Shown here in pieces: positions 48,736-60,330 of a stretch of 64,000 bases of DNA. The stretch comes from Prostheceraeus crozeri. Its lineage: Eukaryota; Platyhelminthes; Polycladida; Euryleptidae. How positions within the stretch are numbered: position 1 is the first letter of the stretch; each line of letters opens with the position of its first letter. Location: assembly GCA_907163375.1 (NCBI GenBank), contig CAJQUW010005333.1, positions 248,001-312,000 of the forward strand. The letters are read 5' to 3'. The position numbers were made by a program, and so were the translations under genes. The notes under the pieces were generated by a model, which worked only from the letters and a program-made list of their open reading frames with translations, was not told the origin of the DNA and ran no database searches.

Positions 48736-50518
48736 CTATATCTGCCATTCATTATTTAACAGAAATGTTACGTAGCAGCCATGCCCCACATGTGGTAAGC
48801 GTCATCGCGTGGCTGAATTTAGTGCGCTTGATAGCAGCTACATTGTCAACATATTAATTATAGACATTCTGATTTTGGAAGCTTTTGTATGTACGGCTGA
48901 TGCAAAGGGACAATTTCACTCTCCTTGACCAAGGATACACGAATGAAGCTGCCATAAAATGAGGGAGTTCACCGATTTCTTCGCTATTTTGTCATTCAGA
49001 AAGTTCGACATTGGGGTGAAGGTTAGGCTTTTTTGGGACGGAGATCAAATATTATCGACAAGTTTATATTTAGTGAATCGAATTGTATTTATCATCTCAA
49101 TAATCTAAAGATCAAATAGATGCAAGTGGTAGAATTGATGATATTCACTGATTGCCACATTGAACCACGAATATTCCTCATTTTTCAAACGTATGATAGA
49201 CAGAAGGAGGATGCCAACGTCCAAGTTCATCAAGGCTAGGTTTTGAGTCAGTTTTTTTTAAAATCCAGAGGGCAATGCATGTATTTAGGCTCCATGAACC
49301 CTTGAAGCAAATATAGGGCCATAGAAATGAATTCTATTATTTGCGGAGCAATGCAGATACTTTATTTCCATGGTAAAGGCTGCGATTTAACAGCTGAGCG
49401 CCGACCGAATGTAGTTTCCGTCATGCCACAACTATTCTCAAACATTTTCGCTGTCAGCCACTTTTTAATTAATCATTACACGAACGCAAAGATCTATTCC
49501 TTAAAATAGAACGCATTTGATGGGGTTCTGGGGCACGTGCTCGTACATATCTATCAAATATATTATCGACATTAAACATGACCTGTATAACCATGCATGT
49601 CTTCAATTTATGCCACCAGCATAAGTCCCAATGTAACATATCAATATGCCATTATGTTTTTCATGCAACCTACGTTATATTCTGGTAGGCCAGTATTAAG
49701 CTTGCACAATAGCTGTACATACCACTGCTCTGCTGCAAAACTATCTTGAAGTAAAAGTCTAGATCTTTGTGAAATAGAATTAAGTTATAGAACTTCATTA
49801 CAGAGCTCTGAATTTCATGTATGTTTTTCTACTTTATAAATCCAATAAACGCAGACTTACTCAATGTTCTTTAAACGCAGGCATGTGTGACAATTTATCA
49901 TTCATCGACACCTTAAATTAAATTTTCAAATAAATCTTGTAGGAAATGAACACATCACTAAAAAAGTGGCTGCTGCTTGATCTTGAGTCTATTCTTGGGG
50001 TGCACGCAACACTAGCATTTGACCGAAACTTAATCGCATAGAGCTGTGATGTTTGCAAGGTCAAGATCTTTCTCTCCATCGTTTTTGATTACATTTGATT
50101 CCCATTTCTCATTTGAAAAATAAAAAATGCCGCAAGTAATTTCCTCATTATTCTTTCCATGAGATCTTTCGTCCAGTTCTCATCATGGAAATGAACATGA
50201 ACGTTTTGGTACACTCTGCTACTGACTGTTAACTCAAGGTGAATAATGACGAAAATAAGCTCTACAGTATGAAGTAATTAAAATAGCCAGACAATACAAA
50301 ATCAATAGAAATGATGCTAAACACATTAAATAAAGGAAAGAAAGATGAGAAGTATACAGCAATATGTGTAAATGAAATAGAAAGCAAAAAAAGCAAAAAA
50401 TAATAAATACTATAATGTATATAATAAAAGTTCTCCCATTTCCCCATTTCTCAGTACACATCACTCACCAATGACCTGCTGTTTTACCTGATTGAATTTT
50501 GTTTGTATTTCATTGCAG
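48736..50518. other. No supported feature
   Basis: AT-rich sequence. If the exon at 50519 is real, this is part of an upstream intron; nothing else in it supports that. Confidence 0.45.
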
Positions 50519-50707
50519 ACCTTCTTCAGGGAGCGGCTCATGCGGGGCCCTTCGATATCGTCAAACTCTTCACTTCAACGAAAAATATGCTTCCAATTTC
50601 CTCACGGTTACCTCCAAATACTCCTGAAACTGCTTACCGAGCGGAAGTTGTCGCTAGTGGAATGTCCTCCAATCAAAACAGCGGCCACCGAAGTCATGCA
50701 TCAGCAC
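50519..50707 (+). CDS. Possible internal exon of an unidentified gene
   Basis: A 189-base segment lies between a good acceptor, TTTGTATTTCATTGCAG ending at 50518, and a strong donor, GTGAGT at 50708. Its length is a multiple of three. Two frames are open throughout; the more protein-like one reads DLLQGAAHAGPFDIVKL near the start and SSNQNSGHRSHAS near the end, with intron phase 1 at both sides. The other frame would be phase 0 at both sides. The segment is richer in GC than its flanks. I recognise no domain. It could belong to a host gene spread over long introns, or be a chance combination of splice-like signals. No partner exon was found in the window. Confidence 0.35.
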
Positions 50708-50841
50708 GTGAGTCGCATTCATTTGTGCAGTCCATTCAAATAGCTAACTTGAAATAATAAGAGCAAATGTTTACTTTCTGCCTTGATTTCGTCTTTATTG
50801 ACTAGAAATTCTCGAAGCTCATCTCAGTATTTGGGTTTATT

Positions 50842-51117
50842 TTGAAAGAACCCACAGATATGGGTTTCTTACTTTTTCGTCGTTATGTAAACTTGAAAAA
50901 TGGTGATTTCGACAGATGTCTTCAGTGTTTGGATTGTTTGGGAAACAGAATGAGTGGTTTGCGAAGAACCGTGAACTATTCTTTTCTTGAAAGAATTATC
51001 GATGTTGCTGCTTTGTGCAGGATTCTGAGTAACGCTTCATTCAGGCAAAGAATTAGAACATACCTTAAGGAGAAAAATAGAATTTGTCAGAGGCTGCGAA
51101 ATCAACGGCTACCGTAG
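50842..51117 (+). pseudogene. Unknown coding-like segment, copy U1
   Basis: A 91-codon frame contains FLERIIDVAALCRILSN and then RQRIRTYLKEKNRICQRLR. Nucleotide and protein similarity to the segment at 54190-54770 is clear: both have TTGAAAGAAT...ATGTTGC/ATGCTGA, a ...TTTGTGCAGGATTCTGA-like block, and GGCAAAGAATTAGAACAT. It may be part of a retrotransposon protein or of an old repeated gene. I do not recognise the family. Confidence 0.45.
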
Positions 51118-51544
51118 TTTTCATTTACATGCACGGTGTCACAAATAATGCGAACAGGGGCTGAAGATGACCACTCCTTGCGTTATATAGAAATTTGTAT
51201 TGTTTGCATCGACTACATCAATATGTACATCGAAATTTAATGCTCTGATCCGGAACCGGCTGTGTAACTGTTGCAAGCTAATTTGAATACGGTAGCCACC
51301 TGATTGAAGAAGTGACAATTTCGGTTGAATCTGGAGAAGTGTCTCTACTGTCTCTTTTAGTTGCCTCTATCCCTGGTTAGTCAATCCCACTTTCTGCTTG
51401 TGTAAGAGAGAGAGACCTCAACCTAAAATTAAAAAAGTAAAAATTTTATGAGTAAAAAGTTAATAAAGTAAAATTTCAAGAGAACTCAACCTTCAAGAAG
51501 CACTGTCACCGGTGTCAGGCAGGCTATTGTGGTGCTTTCTGCCA

Positions 51545-52060
51545 TCCTATGAACTTTCATAACAGGAGACTCAGAAATTCCTTTAAGACACTGCAGAACC
51601 TCAATCCGCCCTCACCTGTAATATGCCGTCCCTGTGTGGAATCCTTCGCTAGACAGAGACATTCATCTGATCGAACGTGTGCAGCAGGTCTTGATTCGGA
51701 ACTTCGTGGATTGAATTCGACATCATGCGAAGAGCGCCGTGAACGTCTTCAATCTACCATCTCTTCAATGTCGCCGTTGAATCGTGGAACTCGCCGAAGT
51801 GTTCAGGATAATAAACTGTCTCATCACGCCTGGTGATGCTTTTCATCCCGAATGTTTCGAGCACGCGTGGTCACAAACACCAAATTTGCAGACGAACATG
51901 TAATCTCAACATTCGCCTCAACTTTTTCTCCCAGAGAATTCTTGATGAATGGAATTCACATGATTTCGCCAGTTCCAGCTCAGCGATTAAACAGAGGGTG
52001 TTGAGCCTCTATGTATGTTTTATTTAACTTTACTTTAACCATGCCTTGGTGCTCTTTTCG
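51545..52060 (+). pseudogene. LINE relic H: thumb and C-terminal part of a CR1-like reverse transcriptase
   Basis: Read across frameshifts the order is SIRPHL*YAVPVWNPSLDRD, IHLIERVQQVLIRNF, then NLPSLQCRR and EVFRIINC, then SSTRGHKHQICRRTCNLNI and RLNFFSQRILDEWNS. These are the conserved blocks LEYA.PVW.P, IE.VQR.A.R, LPSL..RR...L...YK, TRGH and NFFSQRV...WN found after the catalytic domain in CR1/jockey-type LINEs. Several stops break it. This is a different LINE type from relics A-G. Confidence 0.88.
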
Positions 52061-52559
52061 CACTTGTTAGTGTATATATTGTACAAATAGGTAGCTGAAC
52101 ATGAACCACACATCCGAGATCGTTAAGTTCATTACAACGGATATCCGATGACGTACTGCGTGAGCTAGGAACATTACCTTTTCCTTTAATATTCTACACA
52201 AGTCAACTGATAGGGCATCGTCTTCAAGCTTGTTTTGTTATTATTACAATTCGCAATATTATTATGCGCGCAAATGTCAAAGCAATCAGCTGATGCACAC
52301 GTGAAGATCACGTGACAATAGTGTCGGAAGGTGCAGGAATTATGGTTACGTAATCATAACTTACGATGATGCTACAAGAAGGTATTTTCAGCAGCAAGAA
52401 AGAATTTCGCGACTTCATGTAATATTTCTTCACAGCTGATGATCAGATGTGTAAGTTTTCAAATATTTTCTTATGTTCTTGCTGCTCTAGTTCGTTATGA
52501 ACAAGAATTTGGATACTATTGTTTGTGGAATACAGTAAATAGTCATGATGATATGCGCA
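52061..52559. other. No supported feature
   Basis: The first part may be 3' untranslated sequence of LINE relic H. No clear tail repeat or target duplication. Confidence 0.45.
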
Positions 52560-53090
52560 ATAATGGCCGGAGACGATTAAGTCCCGGATTAAGTTAGGCC
52601 TTCCGTGGCAAGTTCTTCCCCTTGACGGCAGTATCCGGCTCTGGGATGAAGTAGTGCAGCCTCGAAAGCAGACTCCACTGATTACGCCACTTATTTATGG
52701 ACCAGCTAGTGAGACTCTGTTGAGGGTCTGCCGCCTCCAGCAGTTCCCGGGCGTGGTCGCTGAAGGGGTACCGCGATCGAAGTCGTCGATTGGGTGTCTC
52801 CTCGGAGATTGGTTCATGCTTCCGATGGTCGGGGTTGTTGAAGTCTTGCGAGTGAAAGAGTCGGCGCTTCGCGTCGAATATCTGCTGGAGGGATCCCCGT
52901 CACGATGGGCAGGTAGTCGCTCAGTGTCGCCCGCAAGCAGCCCCCAACCAACCGCATTGAGGGCGATGTCTACCTTACGGGTGAGGGAGCTCCGCCCCAT
53001 GTGGCAGAGCAATTCTCGGCTGTTGGATAGGAAAGCGCCAGCGCTGATGTCCTGAGGGTGTGTACTGAAGCGCTCCACGTGTTGCCGTTG
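52560..53090 (-). pseudogene. LINE relic I: C-terminal part of a jockey-like protein in a GC-rich island
   Basis: This is the most GC-rich half kilobase in the window and is open on both strands. On the minus strand a 127-codon frame starts MERFSTHPQDISAGAFLSN. After its stop come NKWRNQWSLLSRLHYFIPEP and GKNLPRKA*LNPGLNRLR, matching the W...W......L..FIP......G..LPR..W..LNRLRTG block common in some jockey-like LINEs. The family's cysteine-rich end is not visible. The opposing 133-codon plus-strand frame (52654-53055) is probably a shadow. Confidence 0.6.
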
Positions 53091-53928
53091 TTGTGACGAA
53101 CAATGAACAATAAACCAAGCTTGCGCGATAAATATTGTAAATTAATACTTCTTTGTATCGGAAGAAGCTTGGTTTTCACTTTATTCGCAATCAATAGTCT
53201 GCTACACACCAAATGGATAAACGATTCTGTGGAATATAGTAAACTAATACTCTAAATAACATCTATAGTATTCTACAAATTACTCATGTAGACCTATGTT
53301 AAAGAATATTTTCGCCGCAACAAATTTTATCAAACTCATATTCAATCTCTTTTTGGCCGTGATTTTTTCTGGTTGTGTTGTTCATTGAGGCTACCTACAC
53401 GTAAGTTTGGGTTAAATGTTTTCAGCAGATCGTTTTTTCACCTGTCAACTTCGAAGAGTCTCGATTTTATTTGAACAGATAATAGGTATGCAAATATGTT
53501 TTGGATGCAGTAAATACAGCGATTCCTCTTATGAGCGTTTTCTGAATTTGAATAAAAGAATCTATGTACTGAACTTCATATACATGTAAATAGCTCCGCG
53601 TCAAATCAAACCCATGAATTGCGTACTTTGAGAAATGACAGATAATGCTGCTGTACTAAGTGCTATCTAAGGTGGCAATTTGAGTAATTTTATGTTGAGA
53701 GTTGGATTGATGTTGATAACCACATTGATGTAGAAAGGAACCCATTTATTTCCCATCTGCATGAATGGATGAACATTGTTCACTGCTACTGGTCTAAATA
53801 TCGGCAGTAATAATTGTGACGAAATTTCCATTCTCTCATTAATTGCTGAACAATTATAATGTGTGATGCTGAGGGCTTGATCCTGCCATTTGATGTCAGT
53901 CGCATGGAGCAGCCGTGACTCAGACGGT
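53091..53928. other. No supported feature
   Basis: AT-rich. Nothing recognised. Confidence 0.45.
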
Positions 53929-53992
53929 CAGAGAGACAGGTCTAGATAGCCTAGGGTCGTAGGTTCGAGTCCTACACTGCACTGTAATTTGA
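53929..53992 (+). repeat. tRNA-like sequence with intact T arm
   Basis: The T arm is perfect: GTAGG, loop TTCGAGT, CCTAC, with a canonical B-box. The D-arm side, GTGACTCAGACGGTCAGAG, is tRNA-like. The acceptor strands do not pair, so a functional tRNA is unlikely. Probably a SINE head; the sequence TTCATTCATTG follows at about 54010. Confidence 0.5.
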
Positions 53993-54189
53993 CCAATCTT
54001 TCATCCCATTTCATTCATTGTTTATTTTTGTGCTTCCGGAAAACTCAGCTCTCATCTGATGCCATCAGGGGAATACATTTTTAAAGATATTCATCATGCG
54101 AATGAATTATCTATGTCTTCTGACAGCATCTAAACATTCAAGTACCAAGATTCCTGAGTTCCTAGCGTTCTAAAATCAGATGTTCATTT

Positions 54190-54770
54190 TACCTGTCTTG
54201 AAAGAATCATCCATGCTGATGATTTATGCAAGATTCTGAATTGCATGTGCGCAGTAATACTTTGTTTTGGCAAAGAATTAGAACATCTGGTGAGAAGAAA
54301 AATACAAGTTATGAGAAGTGCTGCCAAATCGATAGCAGCTTTAGTTTTCATTTACAAATACAATGCCTCAAACAATGAGAAATTCGCTTTTAAAGAAGTC
54401 AATTATTATTGCCAAATATTAACTCATGGCAGAAGTTCGTTGCTACTGGATACTGCTTTTCCGACTGAATCAAAAATACTAACATATAATTATCTAATCC
54501 ATAGGTGTTTGCTAGTGCGAAACGCAAATATAAAGTATGAAAATTTTCGTTCTGCAGATTGCATAGAATGGAATGAATTACCAACATTTCCTATCGGTAT
54601 TCTATCTAAAAATACGTTTTATTCACCGTAACAGTTTGTACTCAAACTGAAGAAGGATTTGTCTCTTGATTTGAAGAAATTTCAAATGATGAATGTTAAT
54701 TCCATTAGTGATAGACTATTGTATAAATAAGGAAGGAAAGTGAAGCATGCGGAAAAACATCACGCCAAGT
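54190..54770 (+). pseudogene. Unknown coding-like segment, copy U2
   Basis: The 128-codon frame at 54245-54631, plus sequence just upstream reading CLERIIHADDLCKILN, is related to the segment at 50842. The frame ends RSADCIEWNELPTFPIGILS, which loosely recalls the ...R.VN.WN.LP...V block at the end of CR1-like LINE proteins, so a degenerate LINE is one option. A frame of 128 codons in AT-rich DNA could still be chance. Confidence 0.4.
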
Positions 54771-54801
54771 TTGTTAATGCGCCTGTCTTGCATATAGTGA
54801 G

Positions 54802-55187
54802 GAATATCCGCTTCTGTCAAAATCTGCAGGTTTTTGCGCCAGAAGGTCGCCAAATGTCGTAGGATGCATCGGTAAAATGAGGACCCCAAGTATCGCTATT
54901 TATGATGACGAAAGCTTCAAAAATATTATTTGTCATGAGAGACGTGATTCTGCTGAATATCTAGAGAGAATGGCAATGATTAAGTCAATAAACGACACCA
55001 ACACCCTTGATTCCTTGACCCCACTCGCCTGACCCAAAGATCGAACCGAAGTCCGCGGTGGAGACGAGCTCGCACCTTCTTCACTAGGCCCCGCTGACGG
55101 TACAGAAGGAACGCGAGTGAAGGCAGAAGTCATCTCCAAGTGATATCGACAGTTTATTGTCCTAAAATGATTGACAGAATGCAACCA
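54802..55187 (-). mobile_element. tRNA-derived SINE, family T, long form, copy T4
   Basis: Minus-strand copy almost identical to T1 over its whole 386 bp, including the 3' extension with GGCGACCTTCTGGCGC. The head reads GGGGCCTAGTGAAGAAG and the B-box region is GGTTCGATCTTTGG, slightly decayed. Flanking sequence differs from T1 on both sides. Confidence 0.85.
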
Positions 55188-57511
55188 TTCATATTGTAGC
55201 GAGACAGCATATCAACGTCACATTCGACTACTTCACACAGTATATGTAGATGTGATTGACTTAATCGTTCAATATATTGCGACAGACCTTTGTTGGAAAT
55301 TCTGTTATTTCACTCTTCTTGGCTCAGTCAGCCGATGATCGTTGCTGAGTGAATAAAGCAGGTATGAACCAGCACCTCAATAGATAGCAACCAAACTTGA
55401 CCATAGGATGGGAAACTGGTGATCTCAAAACGGTAAAATTTTCTGCTGTTCAATTTAAGACCATTGGACTTACACCAAGATCCAACCAATTTTAAACTTG
55501 GTCAGATCATCAATATTTCTGTTCCGATTTATTGGCAGCAGCAGCATCACAACGTCGTCAGCAAACTTCATTGTAACCCCATAACCTTGAGAACACTTAA
55601 GGGAACGAATGTGAGAAGCAAAAAGAAAAGGAGACAAAACGAAACCATGAGGAACACCAGAGAGCGTGCAGGTGTACAGTCTGCACGTCGAATGAACAAT
55701 GTTCTCAAAATGAACGTCTAAATGAACAATGTTTTCAACTCATTATCGCATTTTCAGGCCTGTGATTACTTCTCAAATTCCTCAAACTTGTTTATTACTC
55801 CTCAAATCCTCAAAAATTCCTGAAATATAGCTTAACTATGAGAAATTACTCAAATACGACACACTGCAAACTAAATGTCGGATAATGTATTGTTTTTTGC
55901 CGAGTGGCGATGATCTGTAAACTTCCAAACAAGAATCTAAGATAGAATCCTGTAACATGTACCCTGCATCCATGCTACTAATCATGAATCACTCATGATT
56001 TATTTCTTTTCTTTTTCTTCTCTCATGATTTATAACTTAATGATTTTTCTCTCACACACTTGGTAGATTTTAGATAGCGTAATCCCGCTGTGCTAGCTAG
56101 ATCTGATATTTTGATTGGAAACAGACCTGTCCTTTTGTCATCTGAATGGGCTGACTGTTAAATAGAATCTTTTCAATATGTAAGTGATAAACATAATTTT
56201 GAAAAGAGCGACTTACTCACCAATTCATTCCACATGAGGAGAGGAGAACCATTGCTTGTCCTTCTAGCAAGTATTTTTAAATTTCTAGACATTTTAGGAT
56301 ATAATGATTTTCTTTTAGCCATGTCATATTTAGCACATCAAAAATTAACCAGTCGTTAGCTTGTTTTTTTAATTTTGTTACCTTGACGCACTTTGTTACG
56401 TTGAATGTCGTTTTCATTTCTGCAAGCTACAGGGCTGCAGATGTTCCGGTTCGTCTGGACTTATTTTGCTAAGCAGAGAAGTTGTCCGAAGTTATTGTCT
56501 GTCGAACTCACTCATTAAATGCTTTCACGTATTTAATGAGTGAAACTCTGCGATCAACCTACAGAAATTGTATATTTGAACACTGCAATTTTTTACTTCT
56601 AACTTCATAATATTGCTTAGAATTCCAACAATAAAATGCACATTCAATTATTTTCATTAATTATCTTAACCTTTGTCACAACCTTTATATGTTTCTGCGA
56701 CTATATGGCTGCTAAATGCATGCCTGTACTTCTTAAAGAACTTAAAGATATCGATCTTCCATATCCATTATATGCTAACATATAGGTAGCCCAGCCCACT
56801 TGGATTTCAGTGCTCTTATCAACTGAAGTGTTTGTTTCACTCACTCTCTTCCATTTTATTTCCACTGAACATGAACACATCCGACGGGGTAAAGCGGATG
56901 GTCCCTAAATTTAGTGTCAATCTGCCTCCTGGTCACTAGCGTGCGGGGGTTGGAAGCGTATGAAGCTCTGCTATCCCATGAGTCTTTTTGCAGCTACATT
57001 TTCCAGGGTCTGCCGACCGACATTTATCCTGGATGAATTATTCACGTATAGATCGTTTTCATAATTTGCTGAACACAGGTTGGTGTGAAACTAGTGCACA
57101 CATTGCTTATCGTTGTGTGTGAACTTAGATTAATTAAGACATTGAACCACATAGTACTGGGTTGATAGATTTTCAAGCTGGGTCTACTGCAAGATGTGGA
57201 CGTCAATATCTCGGCACAGCTTCATGCGAATGGAGGTGATAATCTTTCACTCTTTGCCTGTATGCGACCAACAACTGAACGGCAAGCCTGTTCCCGACAC
57301 TTCTTTTGTGTTGTATGAGAGAATTCATGTTCATTTGAATGTAGATCGGAACGATATGATCAAACGCTAACAAGTAAACAAAACCCACCAAAACTTATGC
57401 AGTATAAAGTAATATTAATAAATTAGTGTGTAATGTGGCGTATCCTTCATGATAAATTACTGACCTTTTTTAAGTCACAAGCATTCCGTCAACGATTTTA
57501 AGCTTTCTATA
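55188..57511. other. No supported feature
   Basis: No gene or element recognised. A slightly GC-richer patch at 56880-57010 has no persistent frame. The 85-codon frame at 55464-55721 has no motif. Confidence 0.45.
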
Positions 57512-57715
57512 CTTATGGGTTACTCTCCTCCCAAATTTGTCTAAAGTCCGTAAAAATTAATCGTTGCAAAGCCCCAGATGCATGTGGTTGAGGATATATC
57601 CTACATTCAAAAAATTACAGTATACAAATCTGACAAGCATCATTGAATTGGAGACGATAGCGTGAAGCAGAGCGATATCAGCAGCTTGATCTGACATCCT
57701 CTGTTCGACACATTT
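57512..57715 (+). mobile_element. Fold-back family, half copy F2
   Basis: Matches the left arm of F1: tip CTTATGGGTTACTCTCC, then GACGATAGCGTGAAGCAGAG and CAGCTTGATCTGACAT. It is preceded by TA (57510-57511). No opposite arm was found downstream, so this is a single arm or a truncated copy. Confidence 0.75.
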
Positions 57716-58204
57716 TAAGCAGATAATACTTGAGCCAACAAATTAATTTCGTAACAACGCGGGAAGTGATTATGACCAAGTCAGTATTCCTCAGCAATAT
57801 GGACAACTTCAAAAAGTGGTGTGGTCAACCCTGGGGTTACCTTCTTCGTTGTGACTTTCATGATTTGAAGTTTGGCCCAAAATACGTGCTAAAATTTGTA
57901 GTTTTTCTTGCAATTATCACATTAGGCTCCGTTTCCATTCCTCAAAATATTCACAAAAAATCCTCAATTTTTTTCATAGGCTTATCACAGGCCTGCATTT
58001 TGATCATCTTGCCTCACTAAATTTAGATTTCTTAATCTTCTAATGCAATGGGGCAGGTTTAACCATTGCACTCTAAAGATCATTTTGTCTAGGAGTAGCT
58101 AGTTATGAGTTTTGTGACCCGATGCTATCCGTTAAACTTCCGCTATCATCTATTTACCGAGCACAGTCAAGCATTTCTTGATGTGTAAGCCAAGAGTCTA
58201 CTAT
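57716..58204. other. No supported feature; one unrecognised 96-codon frame
   Basis: The frame at 57730-58020 begins shortly after the half copy F2. It includes a hydrophobic stretch, FVVFLAIITLGSVSI, but no known domain. Probably chance. Confidence 0.4.
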
Positions 58205-58870
58205 ACTTTGTCAGAGCATTCGACTAAGTCAATAAAATCATTCTCGTTTCCGGACAAGCCATCAATATCATGCGCGAAGCGGAGCAGATTTGTTTTTGTT
58301 GTTTTTTCAATACCGACTTAATCATTGCGGTTTTCAGCCGCTTCTCTCATAATGCCTGTTTACGAAGGGGGCAACACATCGACAGACGGTCACCCAGGAA
58401 GGCGTCCCCCATTTCGACCCAATCCGAAGAACCACGTTCTGATGGTACCTTCTTTCCAATTCCATCCCTTGCGCTGCCCGCTGTGAGCTCTCACGTCTTC
58501 GTTGCATAGGCCACAGCCTCCTCCTCAATTCTTATCTTCACAGGATTGGTAGGTCCTCTTCTCCTGATTGCCCTGTTTGTGGTGTAAACCGCGATGTCCC
58601 CCCACTTACTGTGATCTAGTCCCTCCCTTTCTTCTACCCGAGCGATTATCTTTGGGTCCTCAGTTACTTGTTTTGATCTTTGACATCGCCCGTGGGGGTG
58701 GCCGCCTTCTCGGCCTCCGTGGCGTCCCGCCACGCCCCAATCCGCGGGACGGCGTCGGGTAATCCTGCCTGCCTTTTTACGATGTTGAAGAGTGTTGATG
58801 GCAGAGCACATCCTTGACGTTCACCAACCAAAAAGTTCTCTAACATAACTTGGACAATGCGGCGCTGTCA
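58205..58870 (-). pseudogene. LINE relic L: reverse transcriptase split by a GC-rich insertion
   Basis: On the minus strand, FLVGERQGCALPSTLFNI (58781-58834) is the conserved RQG..LSP.LFNI motif. LLRFAHDIDGLSGNEND (58243-58290) is the YADD box with one aspartate changed to histidine. In LINEs these are normally about 40 residues apart; here about 500 bases separate them. The intervening 58330-58780 is much richer in GC and has its own frame, including RRPADWGVAGRHGGREGG and VEEREGLDHSKWGDIAVYT, which I do not recognise. The simplest reading is a dead LINE interrupted by a later insertion of about 400 bp. Confidence 0.7.
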
Positions 58871-59639
58871 GCTTTTTCATTAAGCTGCCGTAGAACATGG
58901 CGTATTTCTTCTAATAAGCGCCGCGGCGTTTATTAAAGTATACAATTTTCCACTTCGAGACTTTTTCCAATTTGAAGAACAGATGTAACTACCAAGCACA
59001 TGACCGTTGCGGAAGGGCATCAATAAGAGCTGAAAACCCATCTAGCATTCTTGCTGCACTACCGATTTATTCATCCCGACAAAGCGTGGTGGCTTCGACG
59101 CTGAATGAACACAGTGTGAGACTCTTGGAATTAGCGATGCAGTAGCTGTTTTTGCTATTTATCTCCCATGGTCACTTGAAGGCTGAGCTCACTCAAGACT
59201 CGAGCGTGATGAGGCTCGACTACACAGGAAGTTCTGTAAGACACCGATTGTGATTCCAATTTAGATTCTGATTTCGATGACGATTTTAAATTAGTTAAAT
59301 TGATTAGAATGTGATGTTACGTGTTACGCATTTATTGTATGACTTCTTTCATCATACTAAAGGCTACAAGGTAATCTTAATTATTGTCCATTTTTCGATC
59401 AGTTTGTTAACAGAGACACATGAGACAATTGATAAACGAGTAATTCTAAAAAATCACTAAACTATCACTAAACTGCATGTATGAATGTGCTCACCGCTCA
59501 TCTGCATGCATCAGACAAGTCTGCCAGGCGCACTACAACAGACGTTCTCACAGAGTTCGGTATCAATTAAGTCAAGCTCATCTTCATTAATTCTCTGGAG
59601 AACTTGAAGAGTTCTCGGCTTTTTTCGGTAAACCAGATC
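58871..59639. other. No supported feature
   Basis: Parts may belong to the 5' side of LINE L or K, but no motif is readable. Confidence 0.45.
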
Positions 59640-60330
59640 CCTCATAACCTCTCTCGTCAGGATAAGTCAGGAGGCTAACTGTGCTTATATATTGCTATTG
59701 TATCGTTAATTCAGCAAACAACCACAAGTCTTGAGCACCAGAATCTGCAACGATGGACACATGAAATGCATCTGACTATCAATGAGAGCAAGTGTAAATT
59801 TTATTTATTCCAAAGCGAATCTATGATGGGACCAACTGGAATAACCATGGTTGATACATTGAATGTAATAGGTGTTCTATTCAACTCACGTGGAAATTGG
59901 TCCGACCATGTCGATAAAATTATAAAATGTGCTTCAAAGCGCATATGTGCTATACGAGTTTTGAATCTGGTTGCAAGCAGGTATCAGCTCAAAAATATAT
60001 ACTGCGCCTCTGTTAGATCGCTGGCTGAGTATAATGCTCCTTTATTTGCTGGTCTATCTGTGACAGATTGTACTCGATTGGAGAAGCTGCAGCGAAGATT
60101 CCATAGAATCATTTGCGGACATGAATGTGACACTGAATGTTTTCCTAAGTTAATGGAGCGTCGAATGGTTATAGCTTGAAATTTCTTTGATCGTGTAGCT
60201 GAAGAAGTATTTGAAGTGAAGTCTTTTGCCACCAATTTCAAAAACTATGCGTTTTCTGATGCCATGCTTATGAACGCAAAGGAGAGTAAATGCTTTTATT
60301 ATAAGCATGTGTCGACGCTATAATTCAGTG
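59640..60330 (+). pseudogene. LINE relic K: reverse transcriptase thumb region
   Basis: A 137-codon frame (59766-60179) is the longest in the window. It reads MHLTINESKCKFYLFQSES, then LNVIGVLFNSRGNWSDHVDK, then ASKRICAIRVLN, SVRSLAEYNAPLFAGLSVTD and RLEKLQRRFHRIICG. These align with the W....L.LN..KCK, LGV.FN..GNW..HV, and L.YN.P.F..L...D...LE..QRR..R.I.G blocks downstream of the YADD box in CR1/L2-like LINEs. After the stop the similarity continues as NFFDRVAEEVFEVKSFATNF. Truncated at the 5' side before the YADD box. Confidence 0.88.

Noticed and set aside
52654..53055. A 133-codon plus-strand open frame as a gene
   Set aside because: It lies opposite the minus-strand LINE relic I in GC-rich DNA, where long shadow frames are expected. 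The recognisable protein blocks are on the minus strand.
53929..53992. Functional tRNA gene
   Set aside because: The T arm is perfect, but the acceptor strands do not pair and no clean anticodon arm forms. The same failure applies to 3385, 9001, 20537 and 40595.
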